A program made the translations under genes and the position numbers. A model generated the notes under the pieces. That model made no database searches and was not told the origin of the DNA. It saw only the letters and a list, made by a program, of their open reading frames with translations. A DNA stretch of 64,000 nucleotides from Pigmentiphaga litoralis. GTDB taxonomy: Bacteria; Pseudomonadota; Gammaproteobacteria; Burkholderiales; Burkholderiaceae_B. This document shows, piece by piece, positions 52,137 through 60,595 of the stretch. Each line of letters opens with the position of its first letter. Within the stretch, counting starts at the first letter, position 1. The stretch lies in NCBI RefSeq assembly GCF_013408655.1, contig NZ_JACCBP010000002.1, positions 124,001 through 188,000 on the forward strand, in the 5' to 3' direction.

Positions 52137-53132
52137 ATGGACAACGTCGACCTTGACGTCTTGCGGCGCGTCGCGGCCTGGCAGCGGGAAGGGCACCGGG
52201 TGGTCATGGGGACCGTCACCCGCACCTGGGGCTCGGCGCCCCGGCCGATCGGGTCGGTCGTGGCTGTACGCGATGACGGGTCGATCGCCGGATCGGTGTC
52301 GGGCGGCTGTATCGAAGATGACCTCATCATCAAGGCCCGCCAGGGCGAACTGCCTTCCGACGCCCCGGCCCTGACCCGGTATGGCGTATCGGCCGAAGAA
52401 GCCAACCGGTTCGGCCTGCCCTGTGGCGGCACGCTGGAACTGGTGCTGGAACCCGTCACGCCCGCCACGCGGCTGGACGAATTGCTGGCCGACCTGGATG
52501 CCGGCAAGCGGGTGCGGCGCGAACTGGACATTGCGTCCGGCCAGGTGACCCACAGCCCGGCCAAGGGCGAAGACGCGTTCGAAATCACCGACAGCAGCCT
52601 GATTTCCACGCACGGCCCGAGCTGGCGCCTGCTGGTCATCGGCGCCGGACAGATGACGCAATACCTGGCGCAGATGGCGCGCGCGCTGGATTACGACGTG
52701 GTGATCTGCGATCCGCGCGAAGAATATGCGGACCACTGGAGCGTGCCCGGGACGACCCTGGTGCGGACCATGCCCGATGACACCGTGATTGAAATGCGCC
52801 CGGATCGCCACATGGCGGTAGTGGCGCTGACGCACGACCCCAAGCTGGACGACCTGGCGCTGATGGAAGCGCTGAAGTCCGACGCCTTCTATGTGGGCGC
52901 CATCGGATCGCGCAAGAACCAGGCGCGCCGCCGCGAACGGCTGCTGGAATTCGATGTGAGCCCGGAACAGATCGACCGCCTGCACGGGCCGGTGGGCCTG
53001 CGCATCGGCGCCCGCACGCCGCCGGAAATCGCGGTGGCGATCATCGCGCACATGACGGCCGAACGGTATGGCTTCCACCACGTGCAGTTCGAAGGCGAGG
53101 GCGAGGACGAAAACCAAACCGCTTCCGCGTAA
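52137..53132 (+). CDS. xdhC: XdhC/CoxI-family molybdoenzyme maturation protein
   Basis: 331 residues. The XdhC N-domain has GTVTRTWGSAPRPIGSVVAV and GSVSGGCIEDDL. The C-terminal Rossmann-like domain holds LLVIGAGQMTQYLAQMARAL and GAIGSRKN. XdhC-type chaperones bind molybdenum cofactor and pass it to xanthine-dehydrogenase-type hydroxylases, often after sulfuration. No molybdenum hydroxylase gene is in the window, so its client lies elsewhere. It lies 86 bases after the lyase and 36 before trhO. Confidence 0.9.
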   Translation: MDNVDLDVLRRVAAWQREGHRVVMGTVTRTWGSAPRPIGSVVAVRDDGSIAGSVSGGCIEDDLIIKARQGELPSDAPALTRYGVSAEEANRFGLPCGGTLELVLEPVTPATRLDELLADLDAGKRVRRELDIASGQVTHSPAKGEDAFEITDSSLISTHGPSWRLLVIGAGQMTQYLAQMARALDYDVVICDPREEYADHWSVPGTTLVRTMPDDTVIEMRPDRHMAVVALTHDPKLDDLALMEALKSDAFYVGAIGSRKNQARRRERLLEFDVSPEQIDRLHGPVGLRIGARTPPEIAVAIIAHMTAERYGFHHVQFEGEGEDENQTASA

Positions 53133-53168
53133 AATGGCCGGCTGATCGTTTTGTTCTGGAAGTCCGCT

Positions 53169-53930
53169 GTGCCCGCCATCGTCAACATCGCCGCCTACAA
53201 ATTCGTGTCGCTCGACCGCCTGCCGGAACGCCAGCAGGCCGTACGCGAGCAGGCCGCCGCCGCGGGGCTGAAGGGCACGGTGCTGCTGGCCGAAGAAGGC
53301 ATCAACCTGTTCCTGGCGGGCGAGCGCGCCGCGATCGACGGCTGGCTGGACTGGCTGCGCAACGGCCCGGCGTTCCCGGGCCTGCTGGACGACCTGGAAG
53401 TCAAATTCAGCACGTCGGACGGCGTGCCGTTTCGCAAGCTGCTGGTCAAGATCAAGCGCGAAATCATCCGCATGGACCACCCGACGATCCGCCCCGCCGC
53501 CGGCCGCGCGCCCGCGGTCGATGCGCGCACCGCCGCCCGCTGGCTGCAGCAGGGCAAGGATGATGAAGGGCGGGACGTGGTCATGCTCGACACCCGCAAT
53601 GCGTTCGAAGTGGACGAAGGCACGTTTGAAGGCGCCATCGACTGGCGCATCGGCAAGTTCACCGAATTTCCGGCCGCAGTGCAGGCGCATCGGGCCGAGC
53701 TGGAAGGCAAGACGGTGGTCAGCTTCTGCACGGGCGGCATCCGCTGCGAAAAGGCGGCGATCTACATGGCCGATGCGGGCATCGATCACGTCTACCAGCT
53801 GGAAGGCGGGATCCTGAAGTATTTCGAGGAAACCGGGGGCGCCGGATTCCACGGCAGCTGCTTCGTGTTCGACGAGCGCGAGACCCTGGATGCCGGGCTG
53901 CAGCCCCGCGTGAACGCCCCCGCCGCCTGA
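53169..53930 (+). CDS. trhO: Oxygen-dependent tRNA uridine(34) hydroxylase, rhodanese family
   Basis: 253 residues from a GTG at 53169 with GGAAG six bases upstream; an in-frame TTG at 53151 is less likely. The N-terminal acylphosphatase-like domain ([34 protein letters not shown]) is followed by a rhodanese domain with the Cys loop [12 protein letters not shown]. TrhO/YceA enzymes hydroxylate U34 of tRNA in the path to 5-methoxyuridine. This member is shorter than the Escherichia coli form. Confidence 0.9.
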   Translation: MPAIVNIAAYKFVSLDRLPERQQAVREQAAAAGLKGTVLLAEEGINLFLAGERAAIDGWLDWLRNGPAFPGLLDDLEVKFSTSDGVPFRKLLVKIKREIIRMDHPTIRPAAGRAPAVDARTAARWLQQGKDDEGRDVVMLDTRNAFEVDEGTFEGAIDWRIGKFTEFPAAVQAHRAELEGKTVVSFCTGGIRCEKAAIYMADAGIDHVYQLEGGILKYFEETGGAGFHGSCFVFDERETLDAGLQPRVNAPAA

Positions 53931-54079
53931 CGTCAAAAAGCCACCTGGACACCGTTGTCCCACCCGCGCTGAAGATTTTCGCTTTCAGGCGGTAAAATGC
54001 GCGGTTTCCTTCCTTAGCCGACCCGCGTCGCATACAAGATTCGACGCCGCGCCGAGCCAACCCCGCCGGACCCCCGCCC

Positions 54080-55306
54080 ATGTCTGCATTTGATCCAGTT
54101 GCCGCCGCCGTTCCCGCCGTGCCGAACCACGCCGCGCCGGCCGTCTCTTTCGAGGGATCGGCCATCGCGTCGGTATCGGACATCATTGCCGAGCTGCGCG
54201 CGGGCCGCATGGTGATCCTGGTCGACGAAGAAGACCGTGAAAACGAAGGCGACCTGGTCATGGCCGCCGAGCACGTCACCCCCGAAGCCATCAATTTCAT
54301 GGCGCGTTATGGCCGCGGCCTGATCTGCCTGACCCTGACCGAACAGCGCTGCCGCCAGCTGGCCCTGCCGTTGATGGTCAGCGCCAACGGCACCAAGCAC
54401 GGCACCAACTTTACGGTGTCGATCGAAGCGGCCACCGGCGTGACCACCGGCATTTCGGCCGCCGACCGCGCCCGCACCGTGCAGGTGGCCGTGGCCCGCG
54501 ACACCAAGCCTTCCGACCTGGTGCAGCCTGGCCACATCTTTCCGCTCAAGGCCGCCAACGGCGGGGTGCTGATGCGCGCCGGCCATACCGAAGCCGGGTG
54601 CGACCTGACGGCGCTGGCCGGCCTGACGCCCGCCTCGGTGATCTGCGAAGTGCTGAACGAAGACGGCACCATGGCGCGGCTGCCCGACCTGATCGAATTT
54701 TCGAAGCAGCACGGCCTGAAGATCGGCACGATTGCCGACCTGATCCAGTACCGCAGCGAACACGAATCCATGGTGCAGCGGGTGGCCGAACGGGTGATCC
54801 ACACCGTGCATGGCGACTTCCGCTGCGTGCTGTATCGCGACACGCCCAGCGGCGCGCCGCACCTGGCCCTGGTCCACGGCACCATCCAGCCCGACCGCGA
54901 AACGCTGGTGCGGGTGCATGAACCCACGTCGGTGCTGGACCTGCTGGAAGTCGACAAGAGCACGCACAGCTGGAGCGTGCCGGCCGCGCTGGAAGCGATC
55001 GCGGCGGCCGAATCCGGCGTCGTGATCCTGCTCAACTGCGATGGCGCCGCCGGTGACCTGTTCCAGGAATTCCAGCAATTGACCGACATGGACCGCACTG
55101 GCGCACGCACCGGGACCGCCCCCGTGCGTGTCGACCTGCGCACCTACGGCATTGGCGCCCAGATCCTGAAAGATCTCGATGTCTGCCAGATGAAGCTGCT
55201 TGCGCAGCCGCGCAAGATGCCCAGCATGGCAGGCTTTTCCCTTACCGTGACCGGCTATGAAGCCGGTCATGACTCTCACTCCGCACAGGACGATGCCGCA
55301 TCATGA
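54080..55306 (+). CDS. ribBA: 3,4-dihydroxy-2-butanone 4-phosphate synthase with degenerate GTP cyclohydrolase II domain
   Basis: 408 residues. The DHBP synthase domain (about 30-235) has [33 protein letters not shown] and [12 protein letters not shown] and should make the four-carbon unit for lumazine. The C-terminal GCH2-like domain keeps its fold ([13 protein letters not shown]) but lacks the zinc-binding Cys cluster (GECL...RCDC), so it is not expected to be active. The upstream gap has a TAAAAT (53993-53998) -10-like box but no FMN riboswitch. ribH overlaps by four bases. Confidence 0.95.
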   Translation: MSAFDPVAAAVPAVPNHAAPAVSFEGSAIASVSDIIAELRAGRMVILVDEEDRENEGDLVMAAEHVTPEAINFMARYGRGLICLTLTEQRCRQLALPLMVSANGTKHGTNFTVSIEAATGVTTGISAADRARTVQVAVARDTKPSDLVQPGHIFPLKAANGGVLMRAGHTEAGCDLTALAGLTPASVICEVLNEDGTMARLPDLIEFSKQHGLKIGTIADLIQYRSEHESMVQRVAERVIHTVHGDFRCVLYRDTPSGAPHLALVHGTIQPDRETLVRVHEPTSVLDLLEVDKSTHSWSVPAALEAIAAAESGVVILLNCDGAAGDLFQEFQQLTDMDRTGARTGTAPVRVDLRTYGIGAQILKDLDVCQMKLLAQPRKMPSMAGFSLTVTGYEAGHDSHSAQDDAAS

Positions 55307-55824
55307 ATCCCTATACCCTCACTCCCGATCTGAACGGCGAAGGGCTGCACATCTGCGTGGTCCGTGCGCGCTTCAATGAAAACATCGGCGAAATCGAACT
55401 GGATGCCTGCCTGGCCGAACTCGGCAAGCTGGGCGTCGACGAACAGGACATCATGGTCGTGTCCGTGCCTGGCGCACTGGAACTGGGCGTGACCCTGGCG
55501 CAACTGGCCAACACCGGCGAATTCGACGCCCTGATCGCGCTGGGCGCGGTGGTGCGCGGCGAGACCTATCACTTCGAAGTGGTCAGCAATGAAAGCGCCG
55601 CCGCCATCACGCGCGTGTCGCTCGAAACCGGCATTGCGATCGCCAACGGCGTGCTGACCGTCGACACCGAAGCCCAGGCGCTGGAACGCGCCGAGGTCAA
55701 GGGCCGCGATTGCGCCCAGGCCGCCGTTGAAATGGCGAACCTGCTGGCCGGCCTGGAGCCGGAAGAAGACGACGAGGACGACGAAGATCCCCGTTTTGTT
55801 GACGAGGACGACCAGGATGAATGA
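55303..55824 (+). CDS. ribH: 6,7-dimethyl-8-ribityllumazine synthase
   Basis: 173 residues. Lumazine synthase fold with [34 protein letters not shown] and the catalytic region [15 protein letters not shown]. It condenses the DHBP synthase product with the RibD product. A strongly acidic tail ([12 protein letters not shown] and onward, about 20 residues) follows the normal end. Its last eight bases overlap nusB, and its start overlaps ribBA. Confidence 0.96.
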   Translation: MNPYTLTPDLNGEGLHICVVRARFNENIGEIELDACLAELGKLGVDEQDIMVVSVPGALELGVTLAQLANTGEFDALIALGAVVRGETYHFEVVSNESAAAITRVSLETGIAIANGVLTVDTEAQALERAEVKGRDCAQAAVEMANLLAGLEPEEDDEDDEDPRFVDEDDQDE

Positions 55825-56284
55825 CAGCACCCAACGGCAGAACGCGCGCAGCGCACGCCGTCGTGCGCGCGAGTTCGCCCTGCAAGGCATGTACGAATGG
55901 CTGGTGAAAGGGGGCAACCCTGAAGAAGCCGGCGAAATCGACGCCCACATGCGCGACGCCGAAGGTTTCGACGAAGCCGACCTGGCGCACTACCGCGCGC
56001 TGCTGCACGGCGCGGTGCGTGACGCCGCCGTGCTGCGCGAAAAGTTCGCGCCGTTCCTGGACCGCCCGGTCCATGAACTGTCGCCGGTCGAACACGGCAT
56101 TCTGCTGATCGGCGCGTACGAGCTGTCGACCCACGTCGAGATCCCGTACAAGGTCGTCATCAACGAGGCCGTGGAACTGGCCAAGTCGTTTGGCGGCACC
56201 GACGGCTTCAAGTTCGTGAACGGCGTGCTGGACAAGCTGGCGGCCGAAGTGCGGCCCAACGAAGTGCAGTCCCTGCGTCGCTGA
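55817..56284 (+). CDS. nusB: Transcription antitermination factor NusB
   Basis: 155 residues, all-helical. The Arg-rich N-terminus ([18 protein letters not shown]) binds boxA RNA with NusE, and the later [22 protein letters not shown] is the family core. NusB takes part in rRNA antitermination. The ribH-nusB pairing is a common bacterial arrangement. thiL follows after 34 bases. Confidence 0.96.
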   Translation: MNDSTQRQNARSARRRAREFALQGMYEWLVKGGNPEEAGEIDAHMRDAEGFDEADLAHYRALLHGAVRDAAVLREKFAPFLDRPVHELSPVEHGILLIGAYELSTHVEIPYKVVINEAVELAKSFGGTDGFKFVNGVLDKLAAEVRPNEVQSLRR

Positions 56285-56318
56285 TGGCTGCGGCCGCGCC
56301 AGTGCGTCGCGCCTGAGC

Positions 56319-57296
56319 ATGGCCGACGGCGAGTTCGACCTGATCCGCCGGCACTTCAGCCGGCCCGCCCCGCCCGGCGTTCTGGGCGTGGGCGACGATT
56401 GCGCGCTGCTGCCCACGCAGCCGGGCGCCATGGCGATCAGCACGGACCTGCTGGTGGAAGGCCGGCATTTCTTTTCCGATGTGGACCCGGCGGCGCTGGG
56501 CCACAAGTCCCTGGCGGTCAACCTGTCGGACCTGGCCGCCATGGGCGCCCAGCCCGCGGGCTTCGTGCTGGGGCTGGCGCTGCCCCGCATCGACCACGAC
56601 TTCCTGGCCGGCTTTGCCAGGGGCATGTACGCCCTGGCCGACCGCCACGCCTGTCCGCTGATCGGTGGTGACACGACGCGCGGGCAGGACGGCATCGTCA
56701 TCTCCATCACGATCTTTGGCACGGTGGCGCCCGATGACGCCCTGCGGCGCGACGGCGCGCGGCCGGACGACGACATCTGGGTGTCTGGCTGCCTGGGCGA
56801 TGCGGATATTGCGCTGCGCTTGTTGCTGGGCGAAGACGCTTTCCCGCCGGGCGCAGACCGTTCCGCCCTGCTCGCCGCTACCCGCCGCGCCCTGGAATGG
56901 CCCGAGCCGCGCCTGGCGCTGGGGCAGGGCCTGCGCGGCGTGGCCTGCGCCGCGCTGGATATCTCCGACGGCCTGCTGCAGGACCTGGGCCATGTGCTCA
57001 CGGCCAGCGGCGTGGGCGCGCGGGTCGATGCCGACGCCGTGCCTGTGTCGCCCGCGGTCGCGGCCCTGCCGGTCCCGTTGCGGCGCCTGGCGGCGCTGTC
57101 GGGCGGCGACGTGTATGAACTCTGTTTTACCGCCGCGCCTGGGTCCCGTGCCCGGGTGATCGCCGCCGCGGCGGCTGCCGGTGTTCCCGTCACCCGTATC
57201 GGCCAGATCACCGCCGCACCCGGCCTGCGCCTGGTCGATGCGTCGGGCGACCCGATCGATCCCCTGCCGCATGGCGGCTACGACCATTTCGCGTGA
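56319..57296 (+). CDS. thiL: Thiamine-monophosphate kinase
   Basis: 325 residues, PurM-like fold. Mg/ATP motifs are GVGDDCALL near the N-terminus, NLSDLAAMGAQP and GGDTTRG, with a C-terminal ALDISDGLLQDLGH. It phosphorylates thiamine monophosphate to the diphosphate. It sits in the standard nusB-thiL-pgpA order, and pgpA starts three bases after its stop. Confidence 0.95.
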   Translation: MADGEFDLIRRHFSRPAPPGVLGVGDDCALLPTQPGAMAISTDLLVEGRHFFSDVDPAALGHKSLAVNLSDLAAMGAQPAGFVLGLALPRIDHDFLAGFARGMYALADRHACPLIGGDTTRGQDGIVISITIFGTVAPDDALRRDGARPDDDIWVSGCLGDADIALRLLLGEDAFPPGADRSALLAATRRALEWPEPRLALGQGLRGVACAALDISDGLLQDLGHVLTASGVGARVDADAVPVSPAVAALPVPLRRLAALSGGDVYELCFTAAPGSRARVIAAAAAAGVPVTRIGQITAAPGLRLVDASGDPIDPLPHGGYDHFA

Positions 57297-57299
57297 GCC

Positions 57300-57809
57300 A
57301 TGGCTGAATCGTCCACCAAGAATCTGCTCGTCCAGCCCACGTTCGGGTGGATGCGCCTCAAACTGAGCCGCCTGATTGCCTTCGGTTTTGGCAGCGGCCT
57401 GATCAAGCCCGCGCCCGGCACCTGGGGCACGCTGCTGGCCTGGCTGCTGTGGCAGCCCGTGTCCATGATCACGTCCCCCGGGGCGATGGCCCTTTTCTTG
57501 CTGCTGGCCTTTGGCATCGGCGTGTGGGCCTGTGACCGGGTCGGCCGTGAACTGGGCGTGGCCGACTACAGCGGCCTGGTCTGGGACGAGGTCGTCGCAT
57601 TCTGGGTCGTGCTGTGGCTGATTCCGGATACGGCGGTGGCGCAGGCGTTCGGCTTCCTGCTGTTCCGTCTGTTCGATATCCTGAAACCGCCGCCGATCGC
57701 GTATTTCGACAAGCGGTTCAAGAGCGGCCTGGGCGTGATGTGGGACGATCTGGTGGCCGCGTTCTACGCCGTGCTGGTGTTTGCGCTGGTGTCGCGCGTA
57801 TTCGGCTGA
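57300..57809 (+). CDS. pgpA: Phosphatidylglycerophosphatase A
   Basis: 169 residues with about three to four membrane segments. PgpA hallmarks are FGFGSGLIKPAPGTWGTLLAW near the N-terminus and DEVVAFWVVL and FRLFDILKPPP later. It removes phosphate from phosphatidylglycerophosphate at the inner membrane. The start at 57300 lies between thiL and pncC. Confidence 0.94.
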   Translation: MAESSTKNLLVQPTFGWMRLKLSRLIAFGFGSGLIKPAPGTWGTLLAWLLWQPVSMITSPGAMALFLLLAFGIGVWACDRVGRELGVADYSGLVWDEVVAFWVVLWLIPDTAVAQAFGFLLFRLFDILKPPPIAYFDKRFKSGLGVMWDDLVAAFYAVLVFALVSRVFG

Positions 57810-57828
57810 CCTTTTTACGGAGACCCTG

Positions 57829-58329
57829 ATGTTCGATCCCAAGACCCTGATACTGGCCGAACAGGTCGTCAATCGTCTGACCGTGGGCGGGCGCGTGCTG
57901 GCCACGGCCGAATCGTGCACGGGCGGCCTCGTGGCCGGCGCCATCACCGCGATTGCGGGGTCCAGCGCCTGCTTTGACCGGGGTTATGTCACCTACAGCA
58001 ACGACGCCAAGTCGCAGGAAATCGGTGTGCGGGAAGACACCCTGAAGGCGCACGGCGCGGTCAGCGAAGCCACGGCGCTGGAGATGGCCATTGGCGCCCT
58101 GGAAGGCAGCCAGGCCAATGTGGCCGTGTCCACCACCGGCATTGCGGGACCCGGGGGCGCGACGGAAGGCAAGCCGGTCGGCATGGTGTGTTTTGCCTGG
58201 GCCTGGGACAGTCCCGAAGGCCGCTGCACCCGCATGCTGACCGACGTGTTCCCCGGCGACCGCACCGACGTGCGCGAAGCGGCCGTCCAAGTCGCGCTGC
58301 GGGGACTGCTGGACATGCCGGCGGTGTAA
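57829..58329 (+). CDS. pncC: Nicotinamide-nucleotide amidohydrolase (CinA C-terminal domain)
   Basis: 166 residues. CinA-C fold with ATAESCTGGLVAGAI (nucleophile Ser and catalytic surroundings), SNDAKSQEIGV and TTGIAGPGG. It deamidates NMN to nicotinate mononucleotide, recycling the by-product of NAD-dependent ligase. The start ATG at 57829 follows TACGGAGA. The stop codon lies inside the first unit of a 15-base tandem repeat. Confidence 0.94.
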   Translation: MFDPKTLILAEQVVNRLTVGGRVLATAESCTGGLVAGAITAIAGSSACFDRGYVTYSNDAKSQEIGVREDTLKAHGAVSEATALEMAIGALEGSQANVAVSTTGIAGPGGATEGKPVGMVCFAWAWDSPEGRCTRMLTDVFPGDRTDVREAAVQVALRGLLDMPAV

Positions 58330-58395
58330 GGATGTGCCGTGTAAGGATCGACCGTGTAAGGATCGGCCGTGCAATGACCGGCCGTGCAATGACCG
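58321..58395. repeat. Five tandem 15-base units spanning the pncC stop codon
   Basis: Units are 58321-58335, 58336-58350, 58351-58365, 58366-58380 and 58381-58395. The first three follow (G/A)C(C/G)GTGTAAGGAT, and the last two are identical with GCCGTGCAATGACCG. The first contains the pncC TAA stop, so the array looks like repeated duplication of the gene's 3' end. There are no spacers, so it is not a CRISPR array. Confidence 0.9.
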
Positions 58396-58407
58396 GGCAG
58401 TGAGGGC

Positions 58408-59334
58408 CTACGCCTTCGCCACCGCCCCGACCGTCGCCCACAAGGCTTCGGCCGCGTCCGACATCACCACCGGCTGGCGATACAGCCGGATCTCCAGCGG
58501 CAACTGCCAGGGCTCGCCCCCCGTCACCGCCAGGCGGCCGCTGGCCAGTTCCTCGGCAATCAGCCGCGTGGGCAGCCAGGCCAGGCCCCGTCCTTCCAGC
58601 GCCAGGCTTTTCAGCACCAATGCGTGGTGGCCGGTAAACACCGTGTGAAAAGGCGCATCCTTGGCGGACACGGCCCGCAAGCGGCCCCGCATGATGCGGC
58701 CCACGCCCGACGCATCGCTGTAGGCCAGCAAGGGCAATGACGTGCCCTGGTCAAGCCTGAAACGGGGCGCCCCGTGCGCGTCCACCGCCGACACGGGCGC
58801 CAGCAGGTCGTCTTCCAGCTTCACCCACGCCACACCCGCTTCATCCAGCCGGTTCGGCACCGCGTCGTGCGCATAGCACATCAGGAATTGCGCGCGCCGC
58901 TGCAGCATCAGTTCTTCGCAGCCCAGGGTGCTGTCCGACATCATCTCGATCGGCCCCAGCGCACCCTGCGCTTCGATGCGCCCCAGCCATTGCGGAAAGT
59001 AGCCCAGCGACAGCGCATGCGTGGCCGCAAAGCGCAGGCTGGCCACGCTCTGGTCGTGCGCCATGCGTGCCTTGATGCGGGCGGCGATCAGGCGGGCGAG
59101 CACGTCTTCAGTCAGGGGAAGAAAGCGTTTGCCCGCGGCGGTCAGCGTGGCCGGATGCGCGCCGCGGTCCACCAGGTCGGCGCCCACCCATTCTTCCAGT
59201 GCACGGATGTGGCGGCTGAACGCGGGCTGCGCGATGGTGCGCGCTTCGGCCGCACGCGAAAAACTGCCGGTCTCGGCCAAGGTCACGAAGTCTTCGAGCC
59301 ACTCGATGTCGAGGGGCCGGTTGCCGGGTCCCAT
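58408..59334 (-). CDS. LysR-family transcriptional regulator
   Basis: 308 residues from the ATG at 59334 (MGPGNRPLDIEWLEDF); a longer frame to 59421 is less LysR-like. The helix-turn-helix has AAEARTIAQPAFSRHIRALE, and the effector domain includes GLAWLPTRLIAEEL. It resembles regulators of hypochlorite/small-acid genes in general form only. It is divergent from the DHDPS-family lyase at 59442, which it likely controls. AATGA-N5-TCATT (59400-59414) lies between them. Confidence 0.9.
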   Translation of the reverse strand: MGPGNRPLDIEWLEDFVTLAETGSFSRAAEARTIAQPAFSRHIRALEEWVGADLVDRGAHPATLTAAGKRFLPLTEDVLARLIAARIKARMAHDQSVASLRFAATHALSLGYFPQWLGRIEAQGALGPIEMMSDSTLGCEELMLQRRAQFLMCYAHDAVPNRLDEAGVAWVKLEDDLLAPVSAVDAHGAPRFRLDQGTSLPLLAYSDASGVGRIMRGRLRAVSAKDAPFHTVFTGHHALVLKSLALEGRGLAWLPTRLIAEELASGRLAVTGGEPWQLPLEIRLYRQPVVMSDAAEALWATVGAVAKA

Positions 59335-59441
59335 GCTGCCGATGCTCCGTGGATAGATGTATGCGATTCGAGTATTGGACCGTCCGGGCGCGGGCGGCAA
59401 TGATGCAGTCATTCTACTCACACCAAGACACCGGAGACGCC

Positions 59442-60380
59442 ATGCCCTCGATCACCAATTACCACGGAATCATCCCCGCCATTTCGTGCCCGTTCACGCC
59501 CGATCACCGCATTGACGAACCCGCGCTGCGCAAGCTGGCGTCGTGGCTCGCCGGCCATGACGGCGTGGTCGCGATCATGACCAACGGTCATACAGGGGAA
59601 GTGTTTTCCCTGACGCCGGCCGAGCGCGCCGAGGTCACCCGCATCGTTGCGTCGGAACTGGAAGGCAAGATGCCCGTGATCTCGTCCATCGTGTGCGAAG
59701 GCGTGGTCGAAGCCGCCGAACATGCCCGCGCCGCCCAGGCTGCCGGCGCCAAGGCGCTGGACGTCATGCCGCCGCATCACTGGCTGCGCTTCGGCTTCAC
59801 GCCAGGCCATGCGCTGGAATACTTCGACGCCATCCACCGCGCGGCCCCCGAACTGGACCTGGTGTGCCACGTCTACCCGGCTTGGACGCGGGCGTCCTAC
59901 TCGTCGCAACTGCTGGCCGACCTGGCCCGCCTGCCTTACCTGGCGGCCTTCAAGGTGGGCCAGCGTGACATGAACAAATATGCCCGCGACATCCAGGCGA
60001 TCCGCGACGCCGATGCCAGCAAGGCCATCCTGACCTGCCATGATGAATACCTGCTGGCATCGATGGTGCAGGGCGTGGATGGCGCACTGGTCGGCTTCGC
60101 GACCTTCATCCCGCAACTGATCATCGACCTGTGGAATGCCGTGAAGGCCGGCGACCTGAAGAAGGCGCAGGAAGTGCAGGCGCTGATCACCCCCTTGAAG
60201 GACGCGGTGTACGGCGGCGGCGAGCCGACCGGTGAAGCTCATGCCCGCATGAAGGCCGGCATGTACCTGGCCGGTGTGATTGAAGACCCGACAGTGCGCC
60301 CGCCCACGGAAGCGCCGACCGCTGCCGACAACGAGGCGCTGCGAGTTGGGCTGCGCAAGGCAGGGCTGCTGAAGCGCTAG
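59442..60380 (+). CDS. Dihydrodipicolinate synthase/N-acetylneuraminate lyase family protein
   Basis: 312 residues, TIM barrel. Tyr in CHVYPAW and the Schiff-base Lys in AAFKVGQRD are conserved. The carboxylate-binding loop reads MTNGHTGEVFSLT, as in DHDPS-like catabolic aldolases or dehydratases rather than the lysine-biosynthetic enzyme. The LysR neighbour and the Bug receptor downstream support a catabolic pyruvate- or keto-sugar-type role. The start follows CCGGAGA. The 215-base gap to the next gene holds a hairpin. Confidence 0.88.
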   Translation: MPSITNYHGIIPAISCPFTPDHRIDEPALRKLASWLAGHDGVVAIMTNGHTGEVFSLTPAERAEVTRIVASELEGKMPVISSIVCEGVVEAAEHARAAQAAGAKALDVMPPHHWLRFGFTPGHALEYFDAIHRAAPELDLVCHVYPAWTRASYSSQLLADLARLPYLAAFKVGQRDMNKYARDIQAIRDADASKAILTCHDEYLLASMVQGVDGALVGFATFIPQLIIDLWNAVKAGDLKKAQEVQALITPLKDAVYGGGEPTGEAHARMKAGMYLAGVIEDPTVRPPTEAPTAADNEALRVGLRKAGLLKR

Positions 60381-60446
60381 GAGCGGCAGCCCACATCGTC
60401 GCTTCGCCCGGGACCCCCCATCGTGGCCCCGTGCAGCATCGATCGA

Positions 60447-60488
60447 CCGCATCATCGTGCCGCTTCAGTCTGCGGCATCACGATGCGG
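60447..60488. other. Interrupted hairpin between the DHDPS-like and Bug genes
   Basis: The arms 60447-60463 and 60472-60488 are each 17 bases around an eight-base loop, with outer seven and inner six pairs perfect and four central mismatches. No T-run follows. It may attenuate or process the two-gene transcript. Confidence 0.5.
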
Positions 60489-60595
60489 CCGGGCCACCCC
60501 CTATCGTGCCTTTGCATCACCACGGCACTGATTCACGGCGACAATCCGCCGCACCGTGCCGCGGCCATCATAAGAAAGATATCGGAGACACCTTC

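Noticed and set aside
51390..53963. Open frame of about 850 codons antisense to the lyase, xdhC and trhO
   Set aside because: Same codon-bias artefact. It spans three unrelated genes with clear motifs on the plus strand.
53931..54079. FMN riboswitch before ribBA
   Set aside because: The gap is only 149 bases and lacks the conserved AGGG-rich junction segments of the RFN element. The same holds for the region before ribD.
58321..58395. Regular repeats considered as a CRISPR array
   Set aside because: Units are directly adjacent with no spacers, and no cas genes are near.
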